Of a stretch of DNA of 64,000 bases, positions 11,901 through 21,108 are shown piece after piece (position 1 is the first letter of the stretch; each line of letters starts with the position of its first letter). The translations under genes and the position numbers were made by a program. The notes beneath the pieces were generated by a model. That model worked only from the letters and a program-made list of their open reading frames with translations. It had not been told where the DNA came from and did not search any database. The stretch covers positions 83,192,333 through 83,256,332 of the forward strand of contig OY978525.1 of assembly GCA_963854835.1 (NCBI GenBank), given 5' to 3'. This DNA comes from Megamerina dolium (taxonomy: Eukaryota > Arthropoda > Insecta > Diptera > Megamerinidae).

Positions 11901-12283
11901 TAGTCCTTATCCGAGGCATTTTAGTTTTTTTCATTGGGGGGGTTTTTTATGTGGCGGGTCCCAAACCCAACGCACAACCTCTAACCGAGGAGATTTTCGC
12001 CACTCACTTCAGCCGCCTCCCAGCGGGTGCCAGGAAGACGTTGCCCGGTGGTCGCCACATGGAGGGCCCCCATTAATAATAATGAAAGCGCCATCACAGA
12101 GTAAGCAGAGCAAGCTATATGACTACCCCTCATTAACAAATAAAGGTATCATCACATAGCCCTCAGATCAAACTACATGACAGCCAGTGAGTTGACTTGC
12201 GATGAGTTCAACAAGGATTGCGCTAGCCCCACCTGGTTGAGGCAGTTAGACACGTTACCTTGCGAAAACACCACCAGACCACC
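8916..12283 (-). mobile_element. Full-length RTE-clade non-LTR retrotransposon
   Basis: Flanked by a perfect 13-bp target duplication TAGCTTTAAATAT (8903-8915 and 12284-12296), giving a 3368-bp element. It has a 5' UTR of about 350 bp, one long ORF, and a 3' UTR of about 40 bp ending in ATAAGTAAG-type repeats. Because the duplication is intact and the ORF is open, this looks like a recent full-length insertion and a candidate source for the truncated copies at 4194, 34373 and 56838. Confidence 0.93.
8956..11934 (-). CDS. RTE endonuclease-reverse transcriptase, intact
   Basis: A 992-residue single polyprotein, close to the usual length for RTE-clade elements. It would nick target DNA and prime reverse transcription of its own RNA from the 3' tail. 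Residues about 25-275 form an APE-type endonuclease: TWNVRSL, LQEMRW, GDFNA, IDHVLI and SDHYLV are all visible. A basic linker (about 310-440) precedes the RT domain (about 500-760), with NYRGISLL, GFRQGDS and the catalytic YADDIDIIG. The C-terminus carries the RRLRWLGHVERM and GRPNLRWKDQ motifs seen in RTE and BovB-like proteins. The first ATG is used, preceded by about 350 nt of 5' UTR. No stop or frameshift was found, unlike every other RTE copy in the window. Activity is inferred, not shown. Confidence 0.93.
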   Translation of the reverse strand: MKKTKMPRIRTTAFVDDPRKRKKDNDLRICTWNVRSLYREGASIQLVDVLEKYRADITALQEMRWTGQGCSKRASCDIYYSCHAERHELGCGFLVSKRLRHLVSQFTPVNERLATIRIKAKFFNISLICAHAPTDEKDNVTKESFFQRLEEAYDRCPRHHIKIVLGDFNARVGKEGTFGPTVGKFSLHQNTSDNGMRLIDFAAARKMVIGGTRFQHLDIHKATWLSPDHRTRNQIDHVLIDGRHASSVMDVKSIRGANIDSDHYLVAAKVRTRLCVANNKRSPTQRKLDVSKLQSPETADAFSTRLSDLLMQNTPPLDDTCVRWTHISHSMTTAAEEVIGYYRPLRNEWYDQECRDATAEKDAAYRKTLRAGVTRAVKERYREKRSAERRLFRRKKRELERRECERIEMCTDKNETRKFFEKIKRLSGGLNPGASSCRDGNGNLVTDVQSVLSLWREHFSTLLNGDATNNSASGGECPITPITDDGVDVPPPDYDEVETAILRLKNNKAAGADGLPAELFKTGGDELLTRMHQLISRIWSDESMPDDWRLSVLCPVHKKGDPTICANYRGISLLSIAYKVLSSVLCERLKPILSNLIRPYQCGFRPGKSTIDQIFTLRQILEKTQEKQIDTHHLFVDYKAAFDSPVRDYLYATMSEFGIPAKLIRLCRMTLHNSRCAVKIGKDLSAPFNTERGFRQGDSLSCDFFNLIMEKIIRAADLRHNGTIFNKSVMLLAYADDIDIIGMNTRAVSAAFSELERESRRMGLTVNEGKTKYLVSTNKESRRLGQHVTVDNYAFEVVRDSVYLGTSINSSNDVSLEIMRRITLANRCYFGLSKQLKSRALSRRTKTTLYKSLIMPVLTYGAEAWTISTSDERILGVFERKVLRKIIGPICVGGEYRIRYNDEQYELYADIDIVKRIKIQRLRWLGHVERMEEHAPAKKVLYSEPAGGRRKRGRPNLRWKDQVLENLTALGISNWRQLAKNRDGWRSMLFSA

Positions 12284-12296
12284 TAGCTTTAAATAT

Positions 12297-12838
12297 AATA
12301 TATGCATAATTTACGTTGAATGTTTATTGTGTGATTTCGCTGACTGCTGTTAAGAGAATGTTATGTGGAGTATATTGGATTTTGATGTTCGAGTAGGTAG
12401 AAGAGAGTGAGTATAACGAATGGGTATTGTGTATAATGTCACTTCACACTCTACTATGCAGGATTTTCACTTGGTATAAACAGTATGCATAACTGGGCTT
12501 TCAGGCAATCGTAAAATTTGTTTTCATGCTATTCACAGGAAATGCCAAAGCACGTTTAGGTAATGTTAAAATTACTAATTGTCAAAATACCAATGAAAGA
12601 GGAATGTTCAAATCTGTTCAGACAATGTCAAGATTAATAATTAGTAATAATCGAAAAGAAAGAATAAACAAATCTATTTGAAATGTTTGACCCTCATACA
12701 CAACCGGAAGGTTAAATTTTCAAATTTTTACCTTTGGTAGATTTCACAAAGTTCCTTTTTGATTTTCTTTTATACACTTATTTTAAAATGAGAACATCAA
12801 AATTCCTCTCTCGGATTCCCTTACTCTGTTAATTATAT
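12297..12838. other. Gene-free A/T-rich interval
   Basis: Between the RTE target duplication and the next LTR I see no ORF with a domain, no repeat ends and no RNA gene. Confidence 0.6.
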
Positions 12839-13263
12839 TGTTACTTTTTCATTTTTTGAACGCCTAATTCTACTCGACTCAACCCTGTTTGATCACTGGA
12901 TTCTGACAATAATAATTGCAACACTTATTTTGTACTAAGTATATACAACAACCATTATTTAATCGATTCTTCTATTTTTCTCTTCAATGTACTTTCTATT
13001 TTAACTTGATATCGTGTGATGTTCTTCGATGGGAATTGAATTGATACATTTGTCAACTAACTCCCCTATTTATACTCTGTGGCAACACCCTAGAATCTTC
13101 TATTATTGCTATCTGGTTTGTCTTCATTTTCTTGTTGGATTGTTATGGTTATCGCCTATTCCTTTTTGTTGTCATTCGTTCTGATGCTACCATTATTCGT
13201 ACTATTCGCCATTAGTAATGAATAACCAACCATCGATACTCTTTACACTGCCCTTCTCTTAAC

Positions 13264-13282
13264 CTTGTTCGTACCGAACAAG
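13264..13282 (-). repeat. Conserved hairpin in diverged copy D
   Basis: The stem CTTGTTCG / CGAACAAG is intact although the neighbouring sequence has diverged. The one visible change falls in the 3-nt loop (TAC instead of TCC). Confidence 0.7.
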
Positions 13283-13530
13283 TTTCTATGTATCCTCCTG
13301 ATATGGCGCAAGTCGTTCCAAAAGCACTAGTTTAAACTTTTCTCTTTTATTGCAGGCACGTCGAATACGATGCACTACGTCATTTATCTTTACTATAATC
13401 TCGTACGATCCTTCCCAATGAGTTTGTAGTTTAAGGGACATGCCTTGTGGATTGTGGATAATGAAACATTACAAGTTCTCCTTTATAGAACCCTTTTGAA
13501 GTTGCTCTAAAGTCATACCTGGCCTTCATA

Positions 13531-13785
13531 TTATCGCTTATCATCTGCGATCGCTATCTGATTGTGGATGCAAAGGTGTTGCACGTGTTTTGTATATACC
13601 CAACATACGGCGCATCTCCTGGAATTCAGCTGATTGGAAATTTCGACTTGTTCAGAGTGTAACTCCATCGGCACACTAAAGCGAGTAATCCATTGGGTGA
13701 CCAATACAACTGCAACTGAAATAACTTCTTGATTAGGAATTTGGTATACTTCAGGCCATTTACTGAAGTAATGGCCTGTCGACAA
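13531..13785 (-). pseudogene. Integrase remnant of copy D
   Basis: Encodes a scrambled piece of the gypsy integrase core (FSKWPEVYQIPNQE, then the strand before SDQG) with deletions and frameshifts. Only the match to copies A-C identifies it. Confidence 0.7.
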
Positions 13786-14233
13786 TGTGCTCTTTACTTT
13801 GCGTTAAACCCAGCGCGCTAATTGTCCTTTTAAATTTTTAAATAGTAATAGCCACCTTAGCGCTGCGTGGTCAGTTCGTTGACGAAATGACTGACTGTAC
13901 AAGTACTTATGGAATATTTTACACATTCTAGTATTCCGAGCAATTCTCTTCTCGGAATCTCGAATCACTCGAATCTATCTTCTGTCTTCCTCAGCGTTCA
14001 CAACTGCATGAATCTCGGTTTCAGCCTCAGCAGAAGTACCTGATGACGATAGAGATTCATCTCTATCAACAGCTTTTTAAGCTGATCCTTTTTTAGTTGG
14101 TCAATTTTCACCATCTTAATAGAATATCACTTCTGACACCAATTGTTACGGTTTTATTTTGTGAACGTTTAATTCTACTCGAATCAACACTTATTTTGTA
14201 CTAACTATTATATATACAACAATTTATTATTGC

Positions 14234-14598
14234 TATTGTTATTACATATTATATTGTTTTCATTAATTTTGATTTCATTTGTTTCAGACACTCGCGAATT
14301 TTAAACATTTGTAGCATAACCACTTTTACTTCAATTAGATCAGTAAAATGCATTAAAGAAAATATTTTTAAGTACAACAGTCAGTAGACAAATTGAATTT
14401 CAAAACAAACAACTAACGCAGACGCTATTAGAGCGTTCATTGTGGTATACCTTCTATGTTTCACGCTTTGTTGTTGAAGTTCGAACTGTCTAGTAAAATG
14501 GGCAAAGTTGCACGTGAATCAGCCATAAGTGGCGCCAGATACCGAAGAACAGGGATTGCTGACGAAGTAGAATACATTCGGTCTAAGAGTCCAATTAG
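14234..14598. other. Gene-free interval
   Basis: A/T-rich with no recognised gene or element. A short stretch around 14526-14575 (GGCGCCAGATACCGAAGAACAGGG) weakly resembles the RTE 3' coding end and may be a very old remnant. Confidence 0.5.
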
Positions 14599-14685
14599 TG
14601 GGTGCCGTAGCTAAGTGGTTAGTGCGTTGGCAATTGGCAATTTTTCCGGCAGTAACAATTTGCCAAAAATGCTTCTTAAAACAGC
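14599..14685 (+). mobile_element. tRNA-derived SINE, 5' part, split by the 412-like element
   Basis: The tRNA-like head starts GTGGGTGCCGTAGCTAAGTGG; the pol III A box is TAGCTAAGTGG at 14608-14618. The B-box part is deleted and the sequence jumps to the SINE body (CAATTGGCAATTTTTCCGGC). The SINE stops at 14685 and resumes at 22236 beyond the LTR element. The shared CAGC (14682-14685, 22236-22239) is the LTR element's target duplication. Confidence 0.75.
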
Positions 14686-15286
14686 TGTGGAAGTACAGCC
14701 TACTAATGTGTGTGTGTGTAGTGTATAGTGTGCTTGTTGCCTTGGATTTAACAGCAGTGCAACTCTGCTAATCTTTAGGCTAGCTTAGGCCAGCCGGAAT
14801 GCGAATTGAAACGAGAAGTCTGATTAGAAGTCAAGTTAGCAATTGATTTTATTGAACACATGTAGTACTATTTATACTCAAATATGTGCAACTCGAATCC
14901 TAGAAATTGCAGACTAAGCAACAAATTGCACCAAGTAAAATGTAAAAATGTAAACAAACAATTTCGTGAATCAAAGTGACTTTGATTCCAATAGTTGCTG
15001 ATACAGCAGCAGCATGGATATCGACTTTGTATTGCATAACTAAAAAGAACATTTGCTCAGCAAGCGTAAGTCATTGGCTTTGCTTGCAAATGTAAACAAA
15101 CGTTCGCGTGGCCATTGGCTTTGCTTGCAAATGTAAACAAATGCTCGCTTACTAAGTGTAAGCGTGGATATGCAGTGTCATTATTTCATATTGCTTTGTG
15201 CATTGCTTTGTATGTTATTTAGTGCATTATTTTGTGTATCACTTTATGTAATACTTTGTGCATATATTGTTGCCTAGGTCACTACA
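14686..15286 (-). repeat. 3' LTR of the 412-like element
   Basis: 601 bp, TGTGGAAG...TCACTACA on the plus strand. Matches 21635-22235 without a visible difference. Two copies of a CATTGGCTTTGCTTGCAAATG unit lie inside it. The polypurine tract GAGGGCAAGGG (minus strand, about 15287-15297) adjoins it. Confidence 0.93.
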
Positions 15287-15542
15287 CCCTTGCCCTCAAG
15301 AAAAAATTATTTATTTTCTTTGAGAAAATGGAATAATTTTTCCCGTATGGCGGTGGTTCTTGGAGTCGTGTTGCGTGGTTACATTTAAAAATTTTGTTAT
15401 TTCTTTTTTTTTTTTTTTTTTTTTTTTGTGCTTATTGGCTAACATTATGTTGTTTAATATATTTGTAATTATAGCTTATTGTAAAATGAACATATATAGT
15501 TTTTGATTTGTTATAATTATAAGTCTACTTAACTAACATGTT

Positions 15543-18500
15543 TTAGTCTAGTTTCGTACCTAAAAATTTTTTTAATATATTATTATGAAATATTTTGTTT
15601 TTACCATTAATTTCTATAGTAGAATTTACTCCATTTGTGTCTATGATTTTGTATGGACCGTGATATGGACTCTGGTTTTTCTTTTTGTTTTCATATTTTA
15701 CATATACCAGGTCTCCTACTTTAAAGCTTGCTTTATTTACATTCTTGTCATATTCTAGTTTTCTTTTTCTTTTCACATTGTTTATTATTTTTCTGGCCAT
15801 TTCTTGTGACCTTTTTATTCTTAATTTTAGCTCTTCGGCATAATTATCAATATTGAAGAAATGTTTATTTGTTTCTATTGTGTCATTTGGAAGTGCTGGT
15901 AGTTTACCAAAAACTAATTCGTATGGAGAGTAGTTTGTGTCAACGTGTGGTGTTGTGTTATAAGCAAAAGTGTAGTATTGTACCCATTTGTCCCATTCAT
16001 AATCTTCCGCGAAGGTTAGAAGGTATTCATTAAGTGTCCTATGGTTTTTTTCTAAAGCGCCTATTGTTTGGTGATGGTAAGGGGTAGAAAATATTTGTTT
16101 GATATTTAGTAATTCACATATATTGTGCATCAGTTCGTTTACGAACTCGGTGCCTCTGTCTGACTTTAGGGTTTTTATGGTTCCATATTTTAGGATTAAC
16201 TGTTCAACTAATGTGGTCGCTATAGTTTTTGCTTCTTTATTAATGATTGGGTATGCAACTACGTATTTTGACAAATCACATTGCATTGTTAATATGTATC
16301 TGTAACCGTTAGAAATGCGCAAAGGACCTACTGTGTCAATTGTTACTGTCTCAAAAGTTGTTGTTGGTGTATCTGTCACTACGAGTGGTTCTTTTGTGTG
16401 TTTTATTATTTTATTTTGCGTACATGCTGCGCAATTATTTATGAATTCTTTAACCATTTGTCGCATGTTTTTCCAAATATATCTTTGTTTCAACTTCAAT
16501 ATTGTCTTTCTAATTCCTAAATGTCCTGCTGTATTAGAGGAATGGAATTCATCAATTAATTTGTATTGTATTATGGTACTTTTTATTTGTACTGGAGCTT
16601 TATATATTAGTATTTTTATTGGCACGCTTTTATTCTTCTCGAGCTCATTGTATTTCTTTTTGAATGCATTCATTTCTATATTCTTTAATATATATTCTTG
16701 TTCACAAAGGGCTAGCTCCTTTATCTGTGAACTGTGCATTGAACTATGTAGTTTCTCCAACATTGAATCTAGTTTCAAAGGGTCATCGCTACAAGTCATT
16801 TGCACTTCATTATTTATAATTTTTACTGTAGTACTACTTTCTTTATCGATAATAATTTTCAATTTATATAAATTCTTAACGTCAATGAAGGATGTACATT
16901 CCCAAATATGAAGTTGATCAGGCTTCTTAGGAGATGCTTTTCCGTTCATGCGTTTCCCGGGTAAATTTTCATCTTTCTTATATGCATGCGTTATTTCATT
17001 ATTAATTTGTGCGGCCTTGCTCCTTGTTAAAATGTTAATATATTTTTCTTTTGTTATTTCTGTTTCACTCGTGGGTATTGCTTTTATTGCTTTTAAAGTG
17101 TCGCTATCTATTTTGATGCGTGACAGTGCATCTGCGTTAGTGTTTATTTTGCCTTGTTTGTAGATTATTTCAAAGTCATAATCAGATAAGTCTACTCTGA
17201 TTCTTGTCATTTTCGATGATGGGTTTTTGTGTGCGAATAATGAGACTAATGGTCTGTGGTCGGTTACGACAATAAATTTTTTTCCGTACAGGTATGTTCG
17301 GAATTGGTTTATGCCCCAATGAATAGCTAATAATTCTTTCTCAATTATCGGTTTATTTATATCGTGTTTTTGCAATGCTTTACTTGCATAGGCAATTGGT
17401 AGGTCATGTCCTATTTCACCTTGTGATAATATTGCTCCTAGAGCAAAGTCAGATGCGTCAGTAGTAAGTATAAAGGGTTTATCGAAATTAGGGTATTGTA
17501 AGATTGGTGGTTTAATTAATTTATCTTTTAATGTGCTGAATGCTTTTTCACATTCTTCTGACCAAATGAAAGGTTGTCCCTTTTTTAATAGTGAGTTTAG
17601 ACATTTTGCTATTGATGCAAAATCTGGTATAAATCGTCTGTAATAATTGCAAAATGCAATGAATCTTCGTGTTTCATCTGCGTTTGTTGGTCTCGGGTAA
17701 TTGCGTACTATCTCGCATTTGGTTGGGTCAGTTTTTACGCCTTTGTCTGTAATTAGATGTCCTAGGTAAAGTACTTCTGGTTTCAGGAATTGGCATTTGC
17801 TTGCATTTAGTTTCAGATTGTATTTCTTTAGTTTTTCGAATACTTTTAAAAGATTTTGATTGTGGTGCCGTATGGAACATCCAAAAACGATAATGTCGTC
17901 AACGTAGAGAAATGCTTCTGATTTTAAGCCAGAGAGTGCTATAGTTAGCATTCTTTGAAAACTGTTAGAGGATATTTTTAATCCAAATGGTAGTCGTTTG
18001 AATTGATAATGACCGTCTTGGGTCGAAAAAGCTGTAACAGGTCTTGAGTCATTATCTAATGGGATTTGGTGAAATGAACTTGTCATGTCTAATGTGGTGA
18101 AGTATTTTGCTCTTCCTAGCATATCTAGTATGTCTTCTAGTCGTGTTAATGGGAATTTGTCGTTTATTATTTTGTCATTGAGTTTTCTATAGTCAACCAC
18201 TAATCGCCATTTTTTGTTGCCATTTCCACTTTTCTTTGGTACTAGAAGTAATGGTGAGTTGTAAGGGCTAACTGAAGGTTCAATAATGTCGTCCTCAATC
18301 ATGCCTTGTATTTGTTTCTCAATTTCTTCCTGTTGAGTATGTGGAAGTCTATAATTTTTTATGTATACTGGGGAGTTATCTGTCAAGTTTAGTTTTTGTG
18401 TATAAAATGTGTTGGTTGAAAGCTGTTCACCTTCTAAGTGAAATATTGATTGATATTTTCTAAATATGTCGTGTAATTCTGATTCCATATTTTTATCTAA

Positions 18501-19208
18501 TTTTCCTAGGTTTAATTCCTTCATTAATTTATTGAAACGTGTGTTGTTATAAATGTTTGTATGTTGGTAAGTCATGATATTATAGTCTGCTAAATCTTCT
18601 GTGATAATTTTTATGTTTTTAATTTTTGATGTGTGGTTGTTTACGTTTATAATTTTGATGTGACAATTTCCATTTGCAGGGGCTATTGAATTGGCTAGGA
18701 ATACGCCCTGTTGTATTTCCTGATTTAATATGACGCTGTCTTGTTTTACGTTTAGCTTTATTGGGAATATCATTTCTGTTCTAGGTGGTATCTCGAGAGT
18801 GTCTTTTGGTTGAATTTTATTGTCTAGTGGTAATGTTGTTTCCCTATTATTAATTGTTGCTGTTAATGTAAATGTTTCATAATCAATTTTACACAAGTGA
18901 TCTATTAGGAAGTCTCTTCCGAGTATTCCATCAGTGACAGTTGGAAAATCTTCTGTAACTAAGTGGAAGTTGATGCTAGTTTTATCTTTTCCTATATCAA
19001 AAGTTAAAATAGCAGTTCCTATTGAAGTGATTTCGTCTTTAGTAATACCTGTCAATTTGTATTTGTTATTACTGTCATATTCAAATTCGTTATTAAATGG
19101 ATTTTTGCAAATAGAAATGTCGGCGCCAGTGTCTATTAGAAATGTCATGTGTGTTTTGAAATTTGTATTGTAGATTGTAATAAAATTTGTTAAATCTTTT
19201 GTAATCAA
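15543..19208 (-). CDS. pol: 412-like Pol polyprotein (protease, RT, RNase H, integrase)
   Basis: About 1221 residues, close to what I recall for 412 Pol. Domains in order: aspartic protease with DTGADIS near residues 26-32; reverse transcriptase with LDMTSSFHQ and catalytic YVDD near 434; RNase H starting TTDASDFALG near 580; integrase with a GHLGI/CAAC zinc-binding region (about 890-930); a DDE core whose third spacing is D-35-E (SDRG near 1016 to ALEK near 1052); and a GPY-type C-terminal module (YHGPYKII). The nominal first codon is TTG, so this is not an independent start. The frame stays open upstream in the -1 register relative to gag, overlapping its end, so Pol should be made as a Gag-Pol frameshift product. 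No internal stop was seen. The element copies itself through cytoplasmic particles and nuclear integration. Confidence 0.93.
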   Translation of the reverse strand: MITKDLTNFITIYNTNFKTHMTFLIDTGADISICKNPFNNEFEYDSNNKYKLTGITKDEITSIGTAILTFDIGKDKTSINFHLVTEDFPTVTDGILGRDFLIDHLCKIDYETFTLTATINNRETTLPLDNKIQPKDTLEIPPRTEMIFPIKLNVKQDSVILNQEIQQGVFLANSIAPANGNCHIKIINVNNHTSKIKNIKIITEDLADYNIMTYQHTNIYNNTRFNKLMKELNLGKLDKNMESELHDIFRKYQSIFHLEGEQLSTNTFYTQKLNLTDNSPVYIKNYRLPHTQQEEIEKQIQGMIEDDIIEPSVSPYNSPLLLVPKKSGNGNKKWRLVVDYRKLNDKIINDKFPLTRLEDILDMLGRAKYFTTLDMTSSFHQIPLDNDSRPVTAFSTQDGHYQFKRLPFGLKISSNSFQRMLTIALSGLKSEAFLYVDDIIVFGCSIRHHNQNLLKVFEKLKKYNLKLNASKCQFLKPEVLYLGHLITDKGVKTDPTKCEIVRNYPRPTNADETRRFIAFCNYYRRFIPDFASIAKCLNSLLKKGQPFIWSEECEKAFSTLKDKLIKPPILQYPNFDKPFILTTDASDFALGAILSQGEIGHDLPIAYASKALQKHDINKPIIEKELLAIHWGINQFRTYLYGKKFIVVTDHRPLVSLFAHKNPSSKMTRIRVDLSDYDFEIIYKQGKINTNADALSRIKIDSDTLKAIKAIPTSETEITKEKYINILTRSKAAQINNEITHAYKKDENLPGKRMNGKASPKKPDQLHIWECTSFIDVKNLYKLKIIIDKESSTTVKIINNEVQMTCSDDPLKLDSMLEKLHSSMHSSQIKELALCEQEYILKNIEMNAFKKKYNELEKNKSVPIKILIYKAPVQIKSTIIQYKLIDEFHSSNTAGHLGIRKTILKLKQRYIWKNMRQMVKEFINNCAACTQNKIIKHTKEPLVVTDTPTTTFETVTIDTVGPLRISNGYRYILTMQCDLSKYVVAYPIINKEAKTIATTLVEQLILKYGTIKTLKSDRGTEFVNELMHNICELLNIKQIFSTPYHHQTIGALEKNHRTLNEYLLTFAEDYEWDKWVQYYTFAYNTTPHVDTNYSPYELVFGKLPALPNDTIETNKHFFNIDNYAEELKLRIKRSQEMARKIINNVKRKRKLEYDKNVNKASFKVGDLVYVKYENKKKNQSPYHGPYKIIDTNGVNSTIEINGKNKIFHNNILKKFLGTKLD

Positions 19209-19224
19209 GTAAATATTTTTTTGT

Positions 19225-19271
19225 ACCCCGGAGGAATTTAGTTGTTGTCCTCCGGGTCGCCTACGTTTCCC
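19225..19271 (-). promoter_or_regulatory. Programmed -1 ribosomal frameshift signal (gag-pol)
   Basis: On the minus strand the slippery heptamer G GGA AAC (19271-19265) is in the correct gag register. An 8-nt spacer (19264-19257) follows, then a perfect 9-bp stem CCCGGAGGA (19256-19248) / TCCTCCGGG (19235-19227) around a 12-nt loop that contains the gag stop codon TAA (19240-19238). Slipping back one base leads straight into the pol frame with no stop. Heptamer type, spacer and stem match known -1 frameshift sites. Confidence 0.85.
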
Positions 19272-20533
19272 TGAAGGTTAGTAACGTTTATTTGGCGACT
19301 GTTTCTGTTGTATTGTTGTACTTGTCTGTTGTTGTTATTATATCTGTTGCCGTTACTGTGATTTCTATTATTGTTAGTGTTATTACGATAGTTGTTATTG
19401 TTTGCGGGTCTAAAGTTATGGCTGTTAGTATTGTTTGTGGGTCTAAAGTTGTTCCGATTGTTATTGTAGTTATTGGGTCTGTTATTATTGTTTCTAAAAT
19501 TATTATTGTTAACGTATCTCATTTGGGCATTATTGTTGTGGTTGAAATTATTGCGGTTGCTGTACCTGTGGTTGTTAGAAATAAACATGACTCTTGAATT
19601 GTTGCCTTGACTATTTTGTTCAAGTTCAAGAGCTAAATCTACTGCTGATTCGAAAGTTTTTGGTAGTGACGCGAATATTGTCTGTTTGTACTGTTCATTT
19701 ATTCCATTTTTAAATACGGTTAGACTGTACTGTTCATTTAGTTGCGTAATTAGAGCTTTCTGTTCTGTGGTGGCACTATTGCCTATTTGTGATATCTGTA
19801 GTTTGTTAAGTTCTGCAGTTAGTGACAAAATGTTGTTCCTAAATGTTGTTATACTTTGGTTTCTCTGGTAAAGATTCGTTAGTTGGTTTTGTATCTGTGG
19901 GATAGTTTTTGTGGATTTATATTTTGCAATCAGTGAATCTTTTAAGTCTTGGAATGTGGTTGGTGTTTGGACAGAAGTTATATTAGTCCTTACTGTTTGG
20001 GTTAGTTTCACGTATATCACGTAGTCAACTAGTGCAGTTTTGCCTGCTTCAGTCAGACCATGATAAATGATTTCTACAATTTTAAGGAATGATTCTAATT
20101 CTTTGTAATTTCCCGAAAAGCTGGGAATAGCTTTGGTCGCTATTTCTAAGTGGAATTCGGACATTATGGATATCGGGTTTTCTACTTCAATTTTGCTTGA
20201 TTCTTCTTTGTCGGTGTCAATAATGTAAATTATTGGTGTATCAATGTCGTGTGGTATAGTACTCTCCAATTCGTAATACGCAAGTATTTTTACTAACTTG
20301 TCCCTGTGTTGCCAAAATATATCTAGGCAGGATTGTTTGTGTTCTGGTGTCAATCTATCTTTGTGTACGTTGATTGTACATCTAATGGTTTCAAGTGCCT
20401 CGAATAATGTCTGTAAGTGTTTTGTCAAAGTTTCTTGTTTTACTTTTGTGCTTTTATTTAAGCATTTGTAGCTTTTTATAAAATTTTCTTTTTCAGTCAA
20501 CAAAATTTCCTGAATTTCCTCGCACTTCACCAT
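19238..20533 (-). CDS. gag: 412-like Gag
   Basis: 431 residues. The N-terminal two-thirds is helical and leucine-rich, with a capsid-like stretch (residues about 130-310, including FQDLKDSLIAKYK). The C-terminal 110 residues are a low-complexity Asn/Arg-rich tail (repeats of NNN, NRNN and NNNF) with no CCHC zinc knuckle. RNA binding would therefore rest on the basic Asn/Arg tail. It would assemble the virus-like particle and carry Pol through frameshifting. The ATG lies one base after the stop of the 82-codon ORF (TAA-A-ATG), so coupled termination-reinitiation is possible. The stop codon sits inside the loop of the frameshift hairpin. Confidence 0.9.
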   Translation of the reverse strand: MVKCEEIQEILLTEKENFIKSYKCLNKSTKVKQETLTKHLQTLFEALETIRCTINVHKDRLTPEHKQSCLDIFWQHRDKLVKILAYYELESTIPHDIDTPIIYIIDTDKEESSKIEVENPISIMSEFHLEIATKAIPSFSGNYKELESFLKIVEIIYHGLTEAGKTALVDYVIYVKLTQTVRTNITSVQTPTTFQDLKDSLIAKYKSTKTIPQIQNQLTNLYQRNQSITTFRNNILSLTAELNKLQISQIGNSATTEQKALITQLNEQYSLTVFKNGINEQYKQTIFASLPKTFESAVDLALELEQNSQGNNSRVMFISNNHRYSNRNNFNHNNNAQMRYVNNNNFRNNNNRPNNYNNNRNNFRPTNNTNSHNFRPANNNNYRNNTNNNRNHSNGNRYNNNNRQVQQYNRNSRQINVTNLQGNVGDPEDNN

Positions 20534-20534
20534 T

Positions 20535-20783
20535 TTATATCTGTCTAACTTGGCTAATACTGCGTTTAAAAGCCTTTTTTATTTGTTTCACAATGTAGAA
20601 TACTATAATTGAAACTGTCAATGCTAGGAGTATTATTTCTACATTATTGTTTGTATTTTCTGATTCTTTTATGTTTGCTGTTTTTATTGAGTCTTGGTTA
20701 GACTTGTTCTCAACAGACTGACCAATCTCGTAGCCAGCGAATATTAGTGGGGTGGCATTAAATATTTTCTTCCACCAACTCAT
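20535..20783 (-). CDS. Small membrane-type ORF upstream of gag (82 aa)
   Basis: The N-terminus SWWKKIFNATPLIFAGYEIG is followed by a polar linker. One strongly hydrophobic segment of about 20 residues (IILLALTVSIIVFYIV, near 50-68) and a basic tail (KQIKKAFKR) complete it. This predicts a single-pass membrane protein or peptide. The stop codon is one base upstream of the gag ATG. Small ORFs before gag are known in 412/mdg1-like elements, but I do not recognise a function for this one. Conservation of the frame in a young element supports that it is expressed, but does not prove it. Confidence 0.6.
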   Translation of the reverse strand: MSWWKKIFNATPLIFAGYEIGQSVENKSNQDSIKTANIKESENTNNNVEIILLALTVSIIVFYIVKQIKKAFKRSISQVRQI

Positions 20784-20804
20784 ATTTAAAAATTCATTTA
20801 TTAT

Positions 20805-20999
20805 TTATTTGTTTATTGTATTTTTTTCTTTTATAATTTGTATTGCGGCCTGTGCCGTTGGACAAATGTATTGGTCATAAGGACCTCGTAATTTGAAGTT
20901 TTTACTATCATATAATATAATAATTTTCTTATTTTGTATCATGTAATTTAGTTTGTGCCCGATCCTTCTGCAATCACTGCAGTTTGAGGGCTCATGCAT
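20805..20999 (-). CDS. Small ORF upstream of gag (64 aa), CxxC-containing
   Basis: Starts MHEPSNCSDCRRIGHKL, giving a CxxC pair with a nearby His and a later lone Cys (YICPTAQ). It could be a partial metal site, but no family is recognised. It sits 21 bp upstream of the 82-codon ORF in the leader of the 412-like element. Confidence 0.5.
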   Translation of the reverse strand: MHEPSNCSDCRRIGHKLNYMIQNKKIIILYDSKNFKLRGPYDQYICPTAQAAIQIIKEKNTINK

Positions 21000-21108
21000 T
21001 TTTTTTTTTTTTTTTTTACTTAATCTACCTGATATATATATTTGTTATATTCTAAGTATTAATTTATTTGGTGCATTTCTTGGAATGCCCTGTAGTTTGT
21101 GGTGTGCT

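Larger units (their letters stand above)
12839..14233 (-). mobile_element. Old, internally deleted gypsy copy D
   Basis: Diverged 3' LTR at 12839-13247 (TGTTAC...TTTACA), preceded by ATAT. The hairpin at 13264-13282 follows, then short integrase remnants (13285-13785). The end of the SAP-like gag start and the tRNA-Leu-like PBS lie at about 13990-14143, and the first part of the 5' LTR at 14144-14233. Most of gag and integrase is deleted, and the right end is truncated without a recognisable flank. Much more diverged than copies A-C, so it is the oldest readable member. Confidence 0.8.

Noticed and set aside
16315..16911. 198-codon plus-strand ORF and other ORFs opposite pol
   Set aside because: Antisense shadow of the intact Pol frame; composition is that of reversed A/T-rich coding sequence.
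19208..19210. Independent TTG start for Pol
   Set aside because: The frame is open upstream into gag in the -1 register and a frameshift signal is present, so initiation at TTG is unnecessary.
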